From positions 65,126,006 through 65,190,005 of the forward strand of contig CM061245.1 of NCBI GenBank assembly GCA_030848705.1: DNA of 64,000 nucleotides, given 5' to 3'. A program made the position numbers and the translations under genes. Shown here piece after piece: positions 8,235-20,052 of the stretch. Within the stretch, counting starts at the first letter, position 1, and each line of letters begins with the position of its first letter. This stretch comes from Heracleum sosnowskyi. Lineage: Eukaryota > Streptophyta > Magnoliopsida > Apiales > Apiaceae. Under the pieces are notes generated by a model, which worked only from the letters and a program-made list of their open reading frames with translations, was not told where the DNA came from and did no database searches.

Positions 8235-10542
8235 AACATTTAGGAACCCATACTTGTTGGGTTCCTTTTCCATGCAATTTATTAAATTTCACAGCAGAAG
8301 ACTTTCTGACTTTAGCAGTCCTGACAGGATTTACTCCATCAGGATTTGCTTTGTCAGTATTAGTATTAACAAAAGCATGTTCCAACTTGACATTCTTAAT
8401 GCTACCAGAGTTTGCACTATTTTTATCAACTTTAGGCAATGGATCATAAAAGTTATAGTACAACTCATGATAATCTTTACAAGTATAAATAGAATGCCAT
8501 ATGCTACCACAATGAAAACAAGACTTCTGTGGTTTATAAAATACTGATCTATTCCTAACATCAGACTTAGAAATATCAGCAATCTTCTTCTTACACTTCT
8601 TACAATCAATAGCAAGATGATTAGAGTTACCACAGTTAAAACAACACTTTCTAGGTGCATTTGGGATATATTTGTAACCATTTTCTTTGTTGATCCCAAC
8701 TTTACCATTCCTGTTTCTCTTAACAGTAGCTTCCTTTTCCTTATATGTCACCTCACAGATTTTATCCTTAAGCTGTTTCTGAGACAATAGACCTACATTC
8801 TTAATGACTTTATTCAAGACAGGTTTAGACTTTATAATTTTAATTCCTTGAGTAGAAGTAGATCCCTTTTCAAAAGTAGAATTGGAATCCTTACCAAAAA
8901 CAAAATTAACAAGAGTAATCTTAGATTTGGTTGCATCTATAACATGTCTATAGGTCTTTGGACTGACTGTCTCATCAATGACAATTTTCTCTTTCAATTT
9001 CTTATCCTCATCTGACTTATATCCTAGACACTCTTTCCAATTCTTAGAGGTATTGATCTCATGAAATTTCCTACCAGAGTCTGTCCAGGTTCTGATTTTC
9101 TCATTAGCATTTTCAAGTTCCTTTTCAAGAGCAGTACATTTGGATTTCATCTCTAAATACATGTGATTCACATTATCACATTCTTTTTGTACTTCTTGCA
9201 TACGAGAAAATTCAGCTTCTAATATATCATTCCTTTTTCAAAGTTCCGACATCTCAGATAAGATCCTAGTATTTTCAGCAGTTTGACTTCTAAAGCTAAT
9301 ATGTAATGACTTTAGAAAACGTCTTAACTCAGAAGCATTATCAGTATCAAAATCAAAGATAATATTTAGTACCTTATCATCAGGAGCAGCAGTTACATCA
9401 ACATTGGCCATTAGAGCATAGTTGACCACCTCAGTATCAGATTCTGAGGAAGAGTCCATCCAATCCTTGCTTGATGTGATAAGTGCCTTTGTCTTCTTGC
9501 ACTCAGAAGCAAAGTGACCCATACCATTGCACTTGTAGCATCTAACCTTTGACTTGTCAAATTTGCTATTCTTGCTGTCCTTTTTGATATACTTATCTTT
9601 GTTTGGATTGAAAGCCTTTTTCTGAAAGTTGCCTTGTCTTCTATTCTTCCTGAACTTCATCCTTCTGAAGTTTCTGACAATCATAGCAACCATCTCTTCC
9701 ATGTCTGAGTCAGAAGAATCATCATCAGTATTGGCATCAGCATTGCCATCAGTATCTGATGAAGAGTCATCAGGATCTGACTCAACTATTCTTGTTTTAC
9801 TTCTAGAGACCTCCATAGCTTTTCCTTTTTATTTAGCCTCTGCTTTCAAAGCAATTGATTTTGCCTTGCTGCTTTTCTTGTTCTTTCTCTGTTGAACTTC
9901 AAGATCATGAGTTCTTAGCATCCCATAGACTTCATCAAGAGACACAGTGTTAAGATCATACTGATGTCTAATGATCGATGTCTGAGTGTCCCATTCTTCA
10001 GGTAAAGCTCTTAGAAACTTGGTGTTTGAATCTTCAGTTTCATATTCCTTGTCAACTAAAGATAAACTGTTCAATAGTGTCAGAAATCTATCATATAGAT
10101 CAGTTAGGCTCTCATCGGGTCTTGCATCAAATTGTTCATATTCTTGAATCAAAAGAGCCCTTCTGTTTTTCTTGACAGATGCAGATCCCTGGCACTGAGT
10201 TTCCAAAGTATCTCAGATTTCTTTTGAAGACTTGCATGCAATCACTCTGTTTGACATGACAGCATCAAGACTACTGTGTAAGATATTCTTTATCTTTGGT
10301 TCCCTGAGTACATGAGCTTTTTCTTCTGGAGTCCATTCACTTTTAGCCTTGACCACATAATGTTCAGGTATTGTATCTGTTCGTTCTACAATTCGTGTAG
10401 GAATATATGGTCCATCACGAATCCTGTCCAAATAGTCAGGATCCATAGCCTCCAGGTACATCAGCATCTTTACCCTCCATGTTGGATATTCTGATTTCTT
10501 CAAGATGGGAATCTTCATGCTTTCAAACTTGGTTGTCGACAT
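8227..10542 (-). pseudogene. Gag of copia element B with three in-frame stops
   Basis: One continuous reading frame broken only by stops at 10213-10215, 9829-9831 and 9238-9240; all four pieces share the same frame. The first stop replaces the Trp of the conserved EIWD motif (TGG to TGA). It starts MSTTKFESMKIPI about 37 nt after the primer site. It has the UBN2 domain, an acidic Ser/Asp-rich stretch, a CX2CX4HX4C knuckle (VRCYKCNGMGHFASECKK, near 9495-9550), a coiled-coil-like region, and two more knuckles near 8470-8660. The architecture is the same as gag of A. Decay by substitution without frameshifts suggests methylation-linked C-to-T change. Confidence 0.88.
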
Positions 10543-10578
10543 CTTTAGATCGTATCTGATTCAGAATTAAATCAGTTT

Positions 10579-10592
10579 GCTCTGATACCAAT
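10579..10592 (-). other. Primer binding site of element B (tRNA-iMet)
   Basis: ATTGGTATCAGAGC on the minus strand, directly next to the LTR end at 10593. Confidence 0.92.
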
Positions 10593-11153
10593 TGTTGCCC
10601 AGTAATAATCTATTGTAGAAGGGGGGTTGAATACAATAGTATAAGATAATCGACTTCTTAATGTATATATCACAAATATGAAAGAAAGATAACAGCTTTA
10701 TTAAATCTGATATAAAACTGTTACAAACTCTCTCAAGAAATTCTGATGTTCTTGAGAGCTGCTAGCTTACAAAAACTCTCTCAAGAAATTCTATGTTCTT
10801 AAGAGCTTCTATCTTGATTCGGTTCTCTACATAAATCGAAACCAAGACTGTGTTTATATACTACACAGCTTCTCTATCAATGATAAGTCCTAATCAATTA
10901 CAAAGATTGAAACCTATCTATAATTGATAGCTAAATACTACAAACCAGGAACCGACAGAATAAACTTCCATGTTTAACTAGACTCCAAATATAACTCGAA
11001 GTAGGAATCCTGATCAGCTTCCAGTCCTGATGATCAATCCTGATCCCAGTCCTGATATGCATTCTGATCCTGACGACCATGTAATCCTGATGACGTCAGC
11101 AATCCTGATCAGTTGAGTCTAGCTCCTGACGATCATTGAATTCTGATCTAACA
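10593..11153 (-). repeat. 5' LTR of copia element B (561 bp)
   Basis: Minus-strand sequence TGTTAGATCA...GGGCAACA. Close to the end it holds the C-rich motif ATTCAACCCCCCTTCTAC, which recurs in the LTR of C. Its start (10970-11153) is dense in copies of TCCTGAT/ATCAGGA, the same short word that fills the pol linker of B. Confidence 0.9.
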
Positions 11154-12573
11154 CTTGCACAGTTTTCTTGTACTCAGAGTTAGACATATCAATTGTAGTT
11201 AAGATAGGTACCTGAGATGATTGTGGTGATCCCTCTGAAGAGCCAGCCATTAGGGCAACATTTACATACTCTTCCTCTTCATCTGAATCAGTATCATCCC
11301 AGTGCTTTCCCTCTGCTATATAAGCTTTCCCTTTCTGCTTTCCAGAGAATGCCTCCAATTGATGTTTAAGCTTGGCATTCTCTTTCTTCAACTCATCATA
11401 AGAATCCTTCTTTCCATAGACATCTTTCATGTCTCTCGCTTGACGAGGCTTCCGGCATTCAGTGGCGAAATGCCCTAACTCATTGCAATTGTAGCATCTT
11501 GATTTGCTTCTATCAATCATGCCAGTCTTGTAGCCTCCCTTAAAGCCTATACTAGGTGCATAATTGCTCTTCTAGAATCTGTTGGTTGAGCCCTTGAACT
11601 TGTACTTAGGGTTTCTCTTGAAACGAATATGACTAAACTTTGCAGCTAAGTACGCCATGGTTTTGTCTTCCATTTGCTCAAGCTCTTCTAGGGTGTAGTA
11701 ATCACTTTCATCAACACCCAGATTCACAGAATCCATTTCAGCTTCTATTATTACCTCATTTCCAGCTCTAGGGGTTTGAACCTGAATCTCAGAAGTTATT
11801 GGTTCATCCACTACAAGTGATGCTGATCTCACAAGTGCATTGTGCCTGATGTCCACTGTCCCTTATCCGTAGATTATCACTCTTTGTTCCTGTTCCATCT
11901 CATAGGTCTTCAACTTGCCATAGATCATCTCTAATGACATCTTTGTGAAGTCAATTCTTTCCCTTATGGATGATGACTTGTGTTCTACATGATGGGGCAG
12001 CGTCATCATTAACTTCATGTTGGTTTCTCTCAGTGGATAGGTCTTTCCTTTCATTGCCAATTCATTTAGGAGCTTGGTATATTTCTCAAAGACCTGAGTT
12101 ATACTTTCTCCTGGAAGAGACCTAAAAGCTTCGTACTGAGAAGTCAGGATGTCCAATCTGTTTTCCTGCACGTCTTCAGTTCCTTCCATTATCAAGTTAA
12201 TGGTATCCCGCATATATTTCCCGCTTGTACAGTTCATCAACTGATAGCTCATTTCTTTGTCTACGGAGTCTGCCAATATCAACATCAAACTTGTGTCCAA
12301 TCGAATCAGTTCTTTGTCAGAATCTGTATACTCAGTAATATCCTTAGGTTGGGTGCCTTGAGGAATCATGCTACCATCAGGAGCTGTAGATTCACTAATT
12401 GGTTTCATTGGTACAAACGGTCCGTTCTCTAATATGCCAATATACAACGGACTAGATGCCTTGATAAATAACAACATCTTCATCTTCCACAAACCGAATT
12501 CATGTCTAGTAAACGGGGGAACTTTAATACCAGCGGTTATCTTTGGAGCACTCATGGTTTCTGAAAATTTCAA
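11154..12573 (-). pseudogene. Gag of copia element C, degraded and truncated
   Basis: A single frame (three collinear pieces in the same phase) broken by stops at 11863-11865 and 11572-11574. The second is TAG where WKSNYAPS would be expected, i.e. Trp to stop. It starts MKFSETMSAPKITAG and shows a UBN2-type gag domain (LWKMKMLLFIKA, ILTSQYEAF, MTLPHH) and one CX2CX4HX4C knuckle (SRCYNCNELGHFATECRK, near 11450-11500). The C-terminal part ends where the LTR of B was inserted (after VQV). This gag differs clearly from those of A and B, so C is a separate family. Confidence 0.85.
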
Positions 12574-12701
12574 ATTGTTTAAAATTCAAGAAATTCCAAT
12601 TAAATGAAAAATTTTGAAAGTTAAAAAAATTGCTTCGAATTTTCACGCTACGTTTGATTTTGGTCTCATTCACCGGATCTGATTTGTACGTCAATCAAGT
12701 A

Positions 12702-12715
12702 GCTCTGATACCAAT
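12702..12715 (-). other. Primer binding site of element C (tRNA-iMet)
   Basis: ATTGGTATCAGAGC on the minus strand, next to the LTR end. Confidence 0.92.
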
Positions 12716-13848
12716 TGTTAGGTCCAAAGTATCGTAGAAGGGGGGTTGAATACGATACTCATAAATAATTTAATTTCGTTCGTGGATTAATCATTCAGTT
12801 CTATAACGAAATCAAACACACCAAACCAAACCAAGTTTCGGGGAATATATCTTTTTATAAATATAAACCTCGAGGGGTGCTACAATTTCTAATCCGTAGA
12901 TTAGCTTCAATGAGTTTAAGGTTACACAAATTCAATACAATGATCAAGTTCTGAGCACTATTAATTTCTCTGATAATTTCTCCAGCTCAATTCTCTCTCT
13001 CAGTAATGTCTCTGTGTGTTTTGCCTTAACTGAAGAAGACACACTTCCTCTGTTAGTAATTGTAGACTTTGGTTTGAAAAACCATCGAACCAAATTAAAG
13101 GAAATAACCTTGGCCGTTGGATCTTCATCAACCTGACAACAAAGTCACATCTTCCACCTGCTTTCTAAATTGAAAACTATCGAATGAATAAAGTTAATAT
13201 TCCATTCGATGGTTTTTAATAAAAACTATCGAATGAAGTATTAACTTCTATTAGTTTTCATTAACTCACATTCGATGGTTTTCTAAAAAGAAAAACCATC
13301 GAATACATTTCTTATCCTTGTCCTTTTAGAAAAGCTTCTGAGCATCAGGGTGTTTCAGTTTTAGACTGTATCAATTTCTTCTGAGACAATAAAACAACTA
13401 GTGCAACTGGTCTGGTTCACAGATGAATAACACTTGATCAATTCTTCTTCTATGTCTTCAATTCAATGCTTCTGATAAGTCCTTTGTCGTTCTGGTTGCT
13501 TCGATTAAATCACTGGAATCCCGTGGTACTTAACCCTAAATCATTCACATACTTTTGTCGTCTTGAAAGTCTTGTTTCTTTTGCTGTCACTGAGGCTTGA
13601 ACATTTTCATGAACTTCTTTCTGTGACCTGTTTACGGACTTCAAGAATACATAACGTATTTTGATTTTTTGAGTTTGCCTTTTCTTCTTTGATTCTGGAT
13701 TCCTGTGCTTCTGTTAATACTATTGTCTATCTTGTCCTTTGTTGAGTTGTAGTTATCTCTTTTACATCTTATGTTACATTATGCTTTAAAGATAAGTGTT
13801 GGACTGCCCAGCAGCCTCTTACGCTATAATCAGAGGTACTGTCCAACA
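12716..13848 (-). repeat. 5' LTR of copia element C (about 1,133 bp)
   Basis: The inner end CCTAACA next to the primer site is certain. The outer end TGTTGGACAG at 13848 is the best TG terminus but cannot be proved without the other LTR. The segment 13070-13310 holds about seven direct and inverted copies of ACCATCGAA/TTCGATGGT. Confidence 0.75.
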
Positions 13849-16146
13849 GCCTCCTTCATGTTTCCTCCTGGTCCCGGATAAAAATCAATGAAATGGGAAT
13901 CGGAGTTGAATCCTATTTCCCCCAAGTACAATACTTGTCAAAACTTTGCAACAGTTCAGATTCCTTACTCCAGAGTATTTGAAGGGAGTAAGTCACAGTG
14001 TGGGTTGACATCAGTCAACGAAACTACGAATGATTACCACGTATTTTGAAATCATGACCTGGGAGTTCATCGACATTTTCAGAGTTTAGCAAGTTTGAAA
14101 TTCTTTTATTGAATAGGGGAGTCATCCCCAGGTATAGGTACTCTAGAGGAATAGAGGAAGTAAAACTATTTCCTCGACTACTTGAACTGGATTCCCAATT
14201 TTTGATGAGTTAGAAAATATTTAATCAACATATTTAAAATATAGCTGTCCCTGGACCCTCCAGTTTCTGACAGTATAATCAAGTCAAAATAGTAATTTAA
14301 CTCCCGGTCTAATATTTTAAAATCATCGTACGAGTGCTCTATCCTTAGAGCCTTTAAAACCTCGGTTTATATCTAGTATTTACATAGCATATAAACCTTA
14401 TATCTTATAAAGCTTTTTATCAAAAGAGTAAAGAGTTATAAATCTTTTCACAGCATTAAAGCAGGATATATATCACATACACGACAGTAAATCACAACAG
14501 CATCACTTATATGATGTAGGGTTTGAAAACTTGCCTTGGTGTCTCGGTGAAGTGGTAGTGGGGGCTTGGGAGTGTGCTCGTCGATCTATAATAAGATACA
14601 CAATACACAATCAGTCCCCTAGAACCAATTAATGTGCCATAACTTAAGCACTAAAGTTCTATTAATGAAAATCAAATGTCTCTCTCTTGGTCACTTATAA
14701 CCTCATGACATTCCGTAAACTCTCAAGTCAAAAGTTTGGGTGGAAATCTATTCTCAAAACCCAAGTACTTCACCATTGCTAACTCATTGTTTTTAACCAT
14801 CCCCTTAAGGGTATTTCACTCGCGCAACTTTTGTTCCCGCATTTTTATAAAATCGAAAACTTATCTTTTTGACACGAAACCTCCTAGGTTCCTTTCCTGA
14901 CTACCCATGCTAGTATCCATTTTAATATCTCGACCCAATTCCATTTTAAAGGGTTTGATCACTATCTCAAAGTTCATGCAGTGAACTACTTAGTTATCTG
15001 AACCCGTTTTCACTAAAACGCATCTCTACATCACACTATCACTAATCATTCTCAATATAATCACTAATAACAAAGTATAATCACAAGTGGGAGAGGGTTT
15101 ATACCTTCCTTGGTACTTAATATAGACTAGATATGGTTAGTATGCCCTTCCTTGCTCCTTGATTATCCTTTACAAGCTTAAAACTTCAAGATCAAAACAA
15201 GAACTCAAACATTACTATTCATTTCTACTATTCATCATCAACTTTAGCTCACTCAATATTTGAGCATGAAAACAACCATGGATGAAGCTACGATAAAGGA
15301 TTTACCTTAGTCTATGGATGAGGGTGATTTAGAGCCCAAGAACATGAATTATGGTTGAGTAGAACTTGTAGAAAATTTTCTTAAGCTTGATGAAATGGAA
15401 ATGGTCGAATGTTCTTCTTTCCTTTGATGCATCTCTTTTGATTTTCTTTTCTTTTCTTTTCTTTTTGTTTAATTAACACATAATACTTGCCATTTAATTG
15501 TGTGGTCTTTATTTGATTTTGTCATCCATGGACACATGTCAAGCATTGGTGGTTTTGTGGTGACAAGGTGGTGATTCATCACCTTGTCATCACTTTGTCA
15601 CACATATGCCATCCTCCTGCATCATGCTTATGTCATAATTTGTATCATCAATCCTTTTATATGTTACACTTGATGATCTTATATGATACTTCTCCCTTGG
15701 TTAGGGTTTAATCCATAATTCGTTACGTTTTTGTTTCACGATAGGTTCAAGTGATTTTAAAAACGTTTCTCTGTACCAATGTTAGGAGATACTTCCTTGA
15801 TCTTTCTATTTCCTTGGCTTAATATATGATCATATATTTCTCACCTTGGCTTAAGATATGATCATGGATTTCTCATTCTACATACTTCCTTAAAACGTTC
15901 AAATCAATATATCCTTGATTGTCCGATGAATAGTGATTTAAAATTCGAATGGGAATCTCCTGATTCTGATTGCGTTTACATTCACTTATTCTCCTTATAC
16001 ATCAATAATATAACTTCGAAACATTCATTCCATGTCATCCACATATTGTGGTAAGAAAATTATTTTCTTCAGCAAATTTACTATTCATCAGGGCAAATTT
16101 ACTATTCATCAGGGTTTCAAATATTACAAAATTTTGGGATATTACA
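13849..16146 (-). mobile_element. Old LTR element F, non-coding part (class uncertain)
   Basis: No coding potential is seen. 15780-16146 has LTR form: on the minus strand it starts TGTAATATCCC and ends CTCCTAACA, and is followed by TTGGTACAGAG, a damaged version of the iMet primer site. The remaining 1.9 kb to the left would be leader or internal sequence, cut by element C. The right end abuts copia fragment D in mid-integrase, so F most likely inserted into D; the second flank is off the window. I could not find the matching target duplication. Confidence 0.5.
15780..16146 (-). repeat. Probable LTR of element F (367 bp)
   Basis: It has TG...CA ends and a degenerate primer site directly inside (15767-15779). 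Near its outer end is a 22-bp direct duplication (ATTTACTATTCATCAGGG, twice at 16077-16117). Confidence 0.5.
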
Positions 16147-17290
16147 ACTGTAGTTGCACTTATGAGTGACAATGGAACAGAGTTCAGAAATGCTAGACTT
16201 GAGGCATTCTGCAAAAAGAATGACATTTCTCATCAATTCTCAACTCCAAGGACTCCCCAACAAAATGGAGTTGTTGAGAGAAGGAATAGAACTCTGACTG
16301 AAGCTGCTAGAACAATGCTCCTGGATGCAAAGATTCCTACATGTTTTTGGGCAGAGGTTGTTGGCACTGCATGCTACATTCAAAACAGAACAATCATCAA
16401 CAAAGACACTAGAAAGACTGCTTACAATGTGATGTTTGGAAAGAAGCCTACTCTCAAGCATGTTCATGCTTTTGGAAGTAAATTCTTTGTGTGGGAGGTT
16501 AATTCATATTATGTTTGAAAATTTGATGCAAATGCAATTTTCTTAGACACTATGTCTGCATACAAGGTTTATGTCATTTGCCAAAAGAAAGTTATGGAAA
16601 GCACAAATGTGACTTTTGATGACAACAAATTTCTTGGTCTAGAAGAAGCAACTGAACAAGACAAAGATCTTCTACAATTTGAGAACATGGATACCTTTGA
16701 AGAAGCTGGAATTGAAGTTGGGATTAGAACTCAGCAAACTCAAGTGAATGTGATTGATGATGGAGAAATTGTGCCAATCTATAGTGCATAGCCTATTATT
16801 CAAGAATCACCTGTGAATGAGAGCAACTTCACAGGGGGAGCATTTCAAGATGAATCAAATGTGAATGATGAGGTTGTCTCAACATTAAGAATTGAGACTG
16901 GGCCAACTACAAAATGGAATAGAGATAACACTGCTGAACAAATAATTGGTGATCCAAATGCAGGTGTGAGAACTAGAAGAGCAACTCAGAATTAATGTTT
17001 GTATGGTTGCTTTCTGTCCAAAGTTGAGCCAAAGAAGATAGATGAAGCACTATTAGATCCTGATTGGATTATTGCTATGCAAGAGGAGCTAAATCAATTT
17101 GAAAGAAACAAAGTCTGGGAATTGGTTCCTGCACCAAAAGACAGGTCAGTCATTTGTGTTAAATGGGTTTTCAGGAACAAAATGGATGAAGAAGGTGTGG
17201 CTGCAAAAGGCTACTCTCAAGAAGAAGGTATTGATTATGATGAAACTTTTACACCTGTTGCAAGATTGGAAACATTGATTAGTTTTTAAC
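16147..17290 (+). pseudogene. Copia Pol remnant D (integrase to RT), plus strand
   Basis: The integrase core begins abruptly (SDNGTEFRN, TPQQNGVVERRNRTL, CFWAEVVGTACY). Then come the linker and the start of RT (VICVKWVFRNKMDEEG, KGYSQEEGIDYDETF, FTPVARLE), ending abruptly near 17290. Frames are closed by stops near 16516, 16789 and 16993. About nine codons (the NKARLVA region of RT) are missing at 17200. Nothing upstream of the integrase core is present because element F abuts it. This is the oldest layer of the left nest. Confidence 0.88.
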
Positions 17291-17440
17291 CTCCAGCATT
17301 TGGGAATTCAGCCAATGGTTAATCTTCAACCAATGATCAGTAGACATATTTGCATAATAATTACTTCATTTCATTTGTAATAACATAGTTTCCAATTTAG
17401 CAAAAAAATATAATATCATAGTTTTCAAACCTATACAAAC
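17291..17440. other. Short AT-rich spacer
   Basis: I see no gene. The last 8 bases (17433-17440) are the left target-site copy of the MITE that follows. Confidence 0.6.
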
Positions 17441-17997
17441 TAGGAATGGACATTTCACCCGCCTCGCACGACCCCTATATGATCCCCTCCCCGTTTAGGT
17501 CGGGAATTCGGGAAATTTTTCGGGTCCGGGACGGGGAACAAGGAAACATGTAGAAAAAAATCGAGGATCGGGTTGGGAATTAATATATAAACAAATGTAA
17601 TATATATTTATTTTTATATTTTAAATTCTTTAAACCATTTTTTCTATTCAAAATTTTTATAGCAAAATATAATTTACTTACAATAATTCCAATTTCATCT
17701 TTATCTTTTGTTTTAAATAATTATTAATTTAAACAATTGATTAGAATATAATATTAGATTTAAAATATATATTACACGTAATGATTTATCAATTAAATTT
17801 ATTAGAAAACATATTATAAAATATATAAAATTTTATTTAAAAAAATTAAAAATCCATGTTCCCCATTCGGGACGGGAATCAGGGAACAAAATAATCCACG
17901 TTCAGAAATCGGGGCGGGTTCAAGAATTAGGGAGGTTCGGGGATTGTGGGCGGGGATAGCACTCCCCGGCCCCGAAATGACCCGATATCCATCCCTA
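17441..17997. mobile_element. hAT-type MITE (557 bp) with 8-bp target duplication
   Basis: Imperfect terminal inverted repeats TAGGAATGGACAT and, at the other end, TAGGGATGGATAT. It is flanked on both sides by the exact 8-bp duplication ATACAAAC (17433-17440 and 17998-18005). GC-rich arms surround an AT-rich core and there is no transposase. An 8-bp duplication is the hallmark of the hAT superfamily. Confidence 0.9.
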
Positions 17998-18138
17998 ATA
18001 CAAACAACCGATAATCTTCCGTGCAAAAATAATTAAGTTATCAAAAGAATTGTTTTCGGGAGAAAAAGAGAAAGAACTCTGATCATAAATTGCTCAAATC
18101 GAAGATCTTGTTTTCGAAAAATAAGATAATAATAATTT

Positions 18139-18140
<2 letters not shown>

Positions 18141-18186
<46 letters not shown>
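18141..18186. repeat. (AT)n microsatellite
   Basis: About 23 uninterrupted AT units. Confidence 0.97.
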
Positions 18187-18189
<3 letters not shown>

Positions 18190-19770
18190 AAAAAAATTAT
18201 GAGGAAAGCAAATATAAAAAAACAAAAAAAATTCAGTAAATAGACTAATCTTCAAGGTCTAACCCTTCCCATGACTACCATACATAGTCGCGTTCTAACG
18301 AGAACTCATACTAAGTGTGAGACATGAAATCTAGTCCTAACATGAAATCTAATCATAGCCATCCATTTAAATACTTAATCCTCATCTTACACCATTCATT
18401 TGTTTTCACGTCTTAATCTTGCACTACCATCTACTTCTTACTTCAATCATCACCTCCGACCGTCACCAATCATCACTTCCTACCATCATCGGCCACCACC
18501 TATAATCACCAAAGTCATACTGAAAATCACCAAAATTAACCAAAAATCATCACAATTAAACAAAAATCGCTGCAATAAAAACACTTTACTGTCATCACCT
18601 CAAGCCACCACTTCGACCACCACATACAAATCACCCTTCGTGATTTTAAAATCACCGGACCTAAAATAAAATATCACCAAAGCCAAACGAAAACCATTGC
18701 AATTAAACCATCGCACAGTTACCACCTTCAATCATCACCAAGAAATCACCAAAAATATACCAGAATTACCGGATTAAAACAAAAATCACAACTTCCTACC
18801 TGTTATTACACTCCACCACTGCCACCTCCACAATACATCACCAGCATAATCTCTATCACCACACCTAATCCCGATTCCCGACCATAATTTCATCATTTTA
18901 CAAATCTGTAGTCGAATAAAATTTAACTTGAAATGAACAATGTGATTGTCATGTAAGGCTGCTAGGAGCAAGGGGGAGGTAGAATGAGTTGCATGTCAAG
19001 GAGAAGAATGGGGGTGACGGTGGGTGAAGATTGAAGGCGACCAAAGATTCAGGAGAGAGGTGGAGAGAGGTAAACGGTCAAGATAATGTGATTGATGGTA
19101 TTAAGGAGATGATATGTGGATAAAAAGGTCTGCTCTGGTGATGGTGAATTCTGGCGACTGCGCTAGTTAACTTTCGATATGAGCAACCTGAGAGGTCGTC
19201 ACATACATATAAATTTGTTTTGATTTGTTTTATTTAGGTAAATAAGTGGTTGTGACTAAAAGTAGTTAAATAAAACGTTAGATCTCATATTTCATAATAT
19301 TTCTTACAGTATACAATACCTTTTAGCAGTTAAAGTTAACTCTATTAGTACAAGACCTTTCAAAATGTGCCCAAAATCAAATTTGTGAAATGGAAAATAT
19401 CGGACTATTATGGGGTCAAAGCTTGCTTACCAGGTGCATCAATCACCAGATTTGAAAAGCAGAAATAGAACAAAGCATATGCATATTTCAGTAAAAGGGT
19501 TGCGACAACTGGTGGTTTAACGCTTGGCATGGCTATGCCTATAGAACTACAAACTAATTTTTTACATGTCTTGGGAAGGCAACAATCCCAAATTCAGTTT
19601 GGGGCCAAGAAATACAAGCTTTAACAATTTCTCACTAAAAGGAATAACAATACAAAAATGAAGTGAAAATACAATTACACACATCTCATAATCACAATAA
19701 AGAATGTAACACCTAATCTAAATAACTGAAATTACCTCAGGTTCCCACACTTCATGGTGTTGTCCGTCAA
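18187..19770. other. Intergenic region downstream of SAC9
   Basis: I see no supported gene. 18395-18800 is a CA/TC-rich low-complexity stretch with many ATCACC and CACCAC words that gives spurious open frames. The part next to 19770 (down to about 19,560) is probably the SAC9 3' UTR; no clear poly(A) site was found. Confidence 0.6.
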
Positions 19771-20052
19771 TCAAACAGCAGAAAGAGCAGCCCATTTCCC
19801 TATCTCATAAGGATCAGCATAATGATACAGTTTGATTCTATTTGATAGTGACAACCCTGTAGCTACTGGTCGAACTGTGAATTCTGAATGATCCTGTTCG
19901 GTTGGGTCATCGACAAATGCAGCCACATCTCCCAGAAGTTTGAAACATACTCGGTTCGAACTTATCTGTCTTGGAAAATCGAAGTACATGGCTGTTCCAG
20001 CCTTCACTTCTGGTAATCGATACTCATGAATAGTGACCATGTTGTGAGAGTC
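19771..20052 (-). CDS. SAC9: SAC9 exon 13 (residues 1530-1622) and stop
   Basis: Acceptor GTCTGCAG. It encodes DSHNMVTIHEYRLPEVKAG, VCFKLLGDVAAF and NRIKLYHYADPYEIGKW, ending AALSAV and a stop, the same C-terminus as in the family. Confidence 0.94.
   Translation of the reverse strand, partial: DSHNMVTIHEYRLPEVKAGTAMYFDFPRQISSNRVCFKLLGDVAAFVDDPTEQDHSEFTVRPVATGLSLSNRIKLYHYADPYEIGKWAALSAV

Larger units (their letters stand above)
5545..11153 (-). mobile_element. Ty1/copia retrotransposon B, interrupted by A
   Basis: A second minus-strand copia element related to A but clearly a different family in its LTR. The 5' LTR is 10593-11153, followed by a primer site, gag (10542-8227) and pol (8210-5545). 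Pol stops abruptly where the LTR of A begins; its RNase H and 3' LTR must lie left of A, beyond the window. B itself interrupts the gag of element C. The target-site copy at 11154-11158 reads GCAAG on the minus strand. Confidence 0.92.
11154..13848 (-). mobile_element. Ty1/copia retrotransposon C, interrupted by B
   Basis: A third minus-strand copia element: LTR 12716-13848, primer site 12702-12715, degraded gag 12573-11154. The LTR of B cuts its gag; the rest of C lies left of B and A, off the window. It appears to be inserted in element F, whose non-coding sequence starts at 13849. Confidence 0.85.

Noticed and set aside
12716..16146. Treating C LTR and F as one very long LTR
   Set aside because: C has a clean TG...CA candidate and its own primer site, and a separate damaged primer site and LTR end occur at 15767-15780.
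17814..18026. 70-residue minus-strand frame
   Set aside because: Inside the hAT MITE and caused by its GC-rich arm.
18400..18669. 89-residue plus-strand frame rich in His, Pro, Ser and Thr
   Set aside because: Comes from a CA/TC-rich low-complexity stretch without a recognisable domain.
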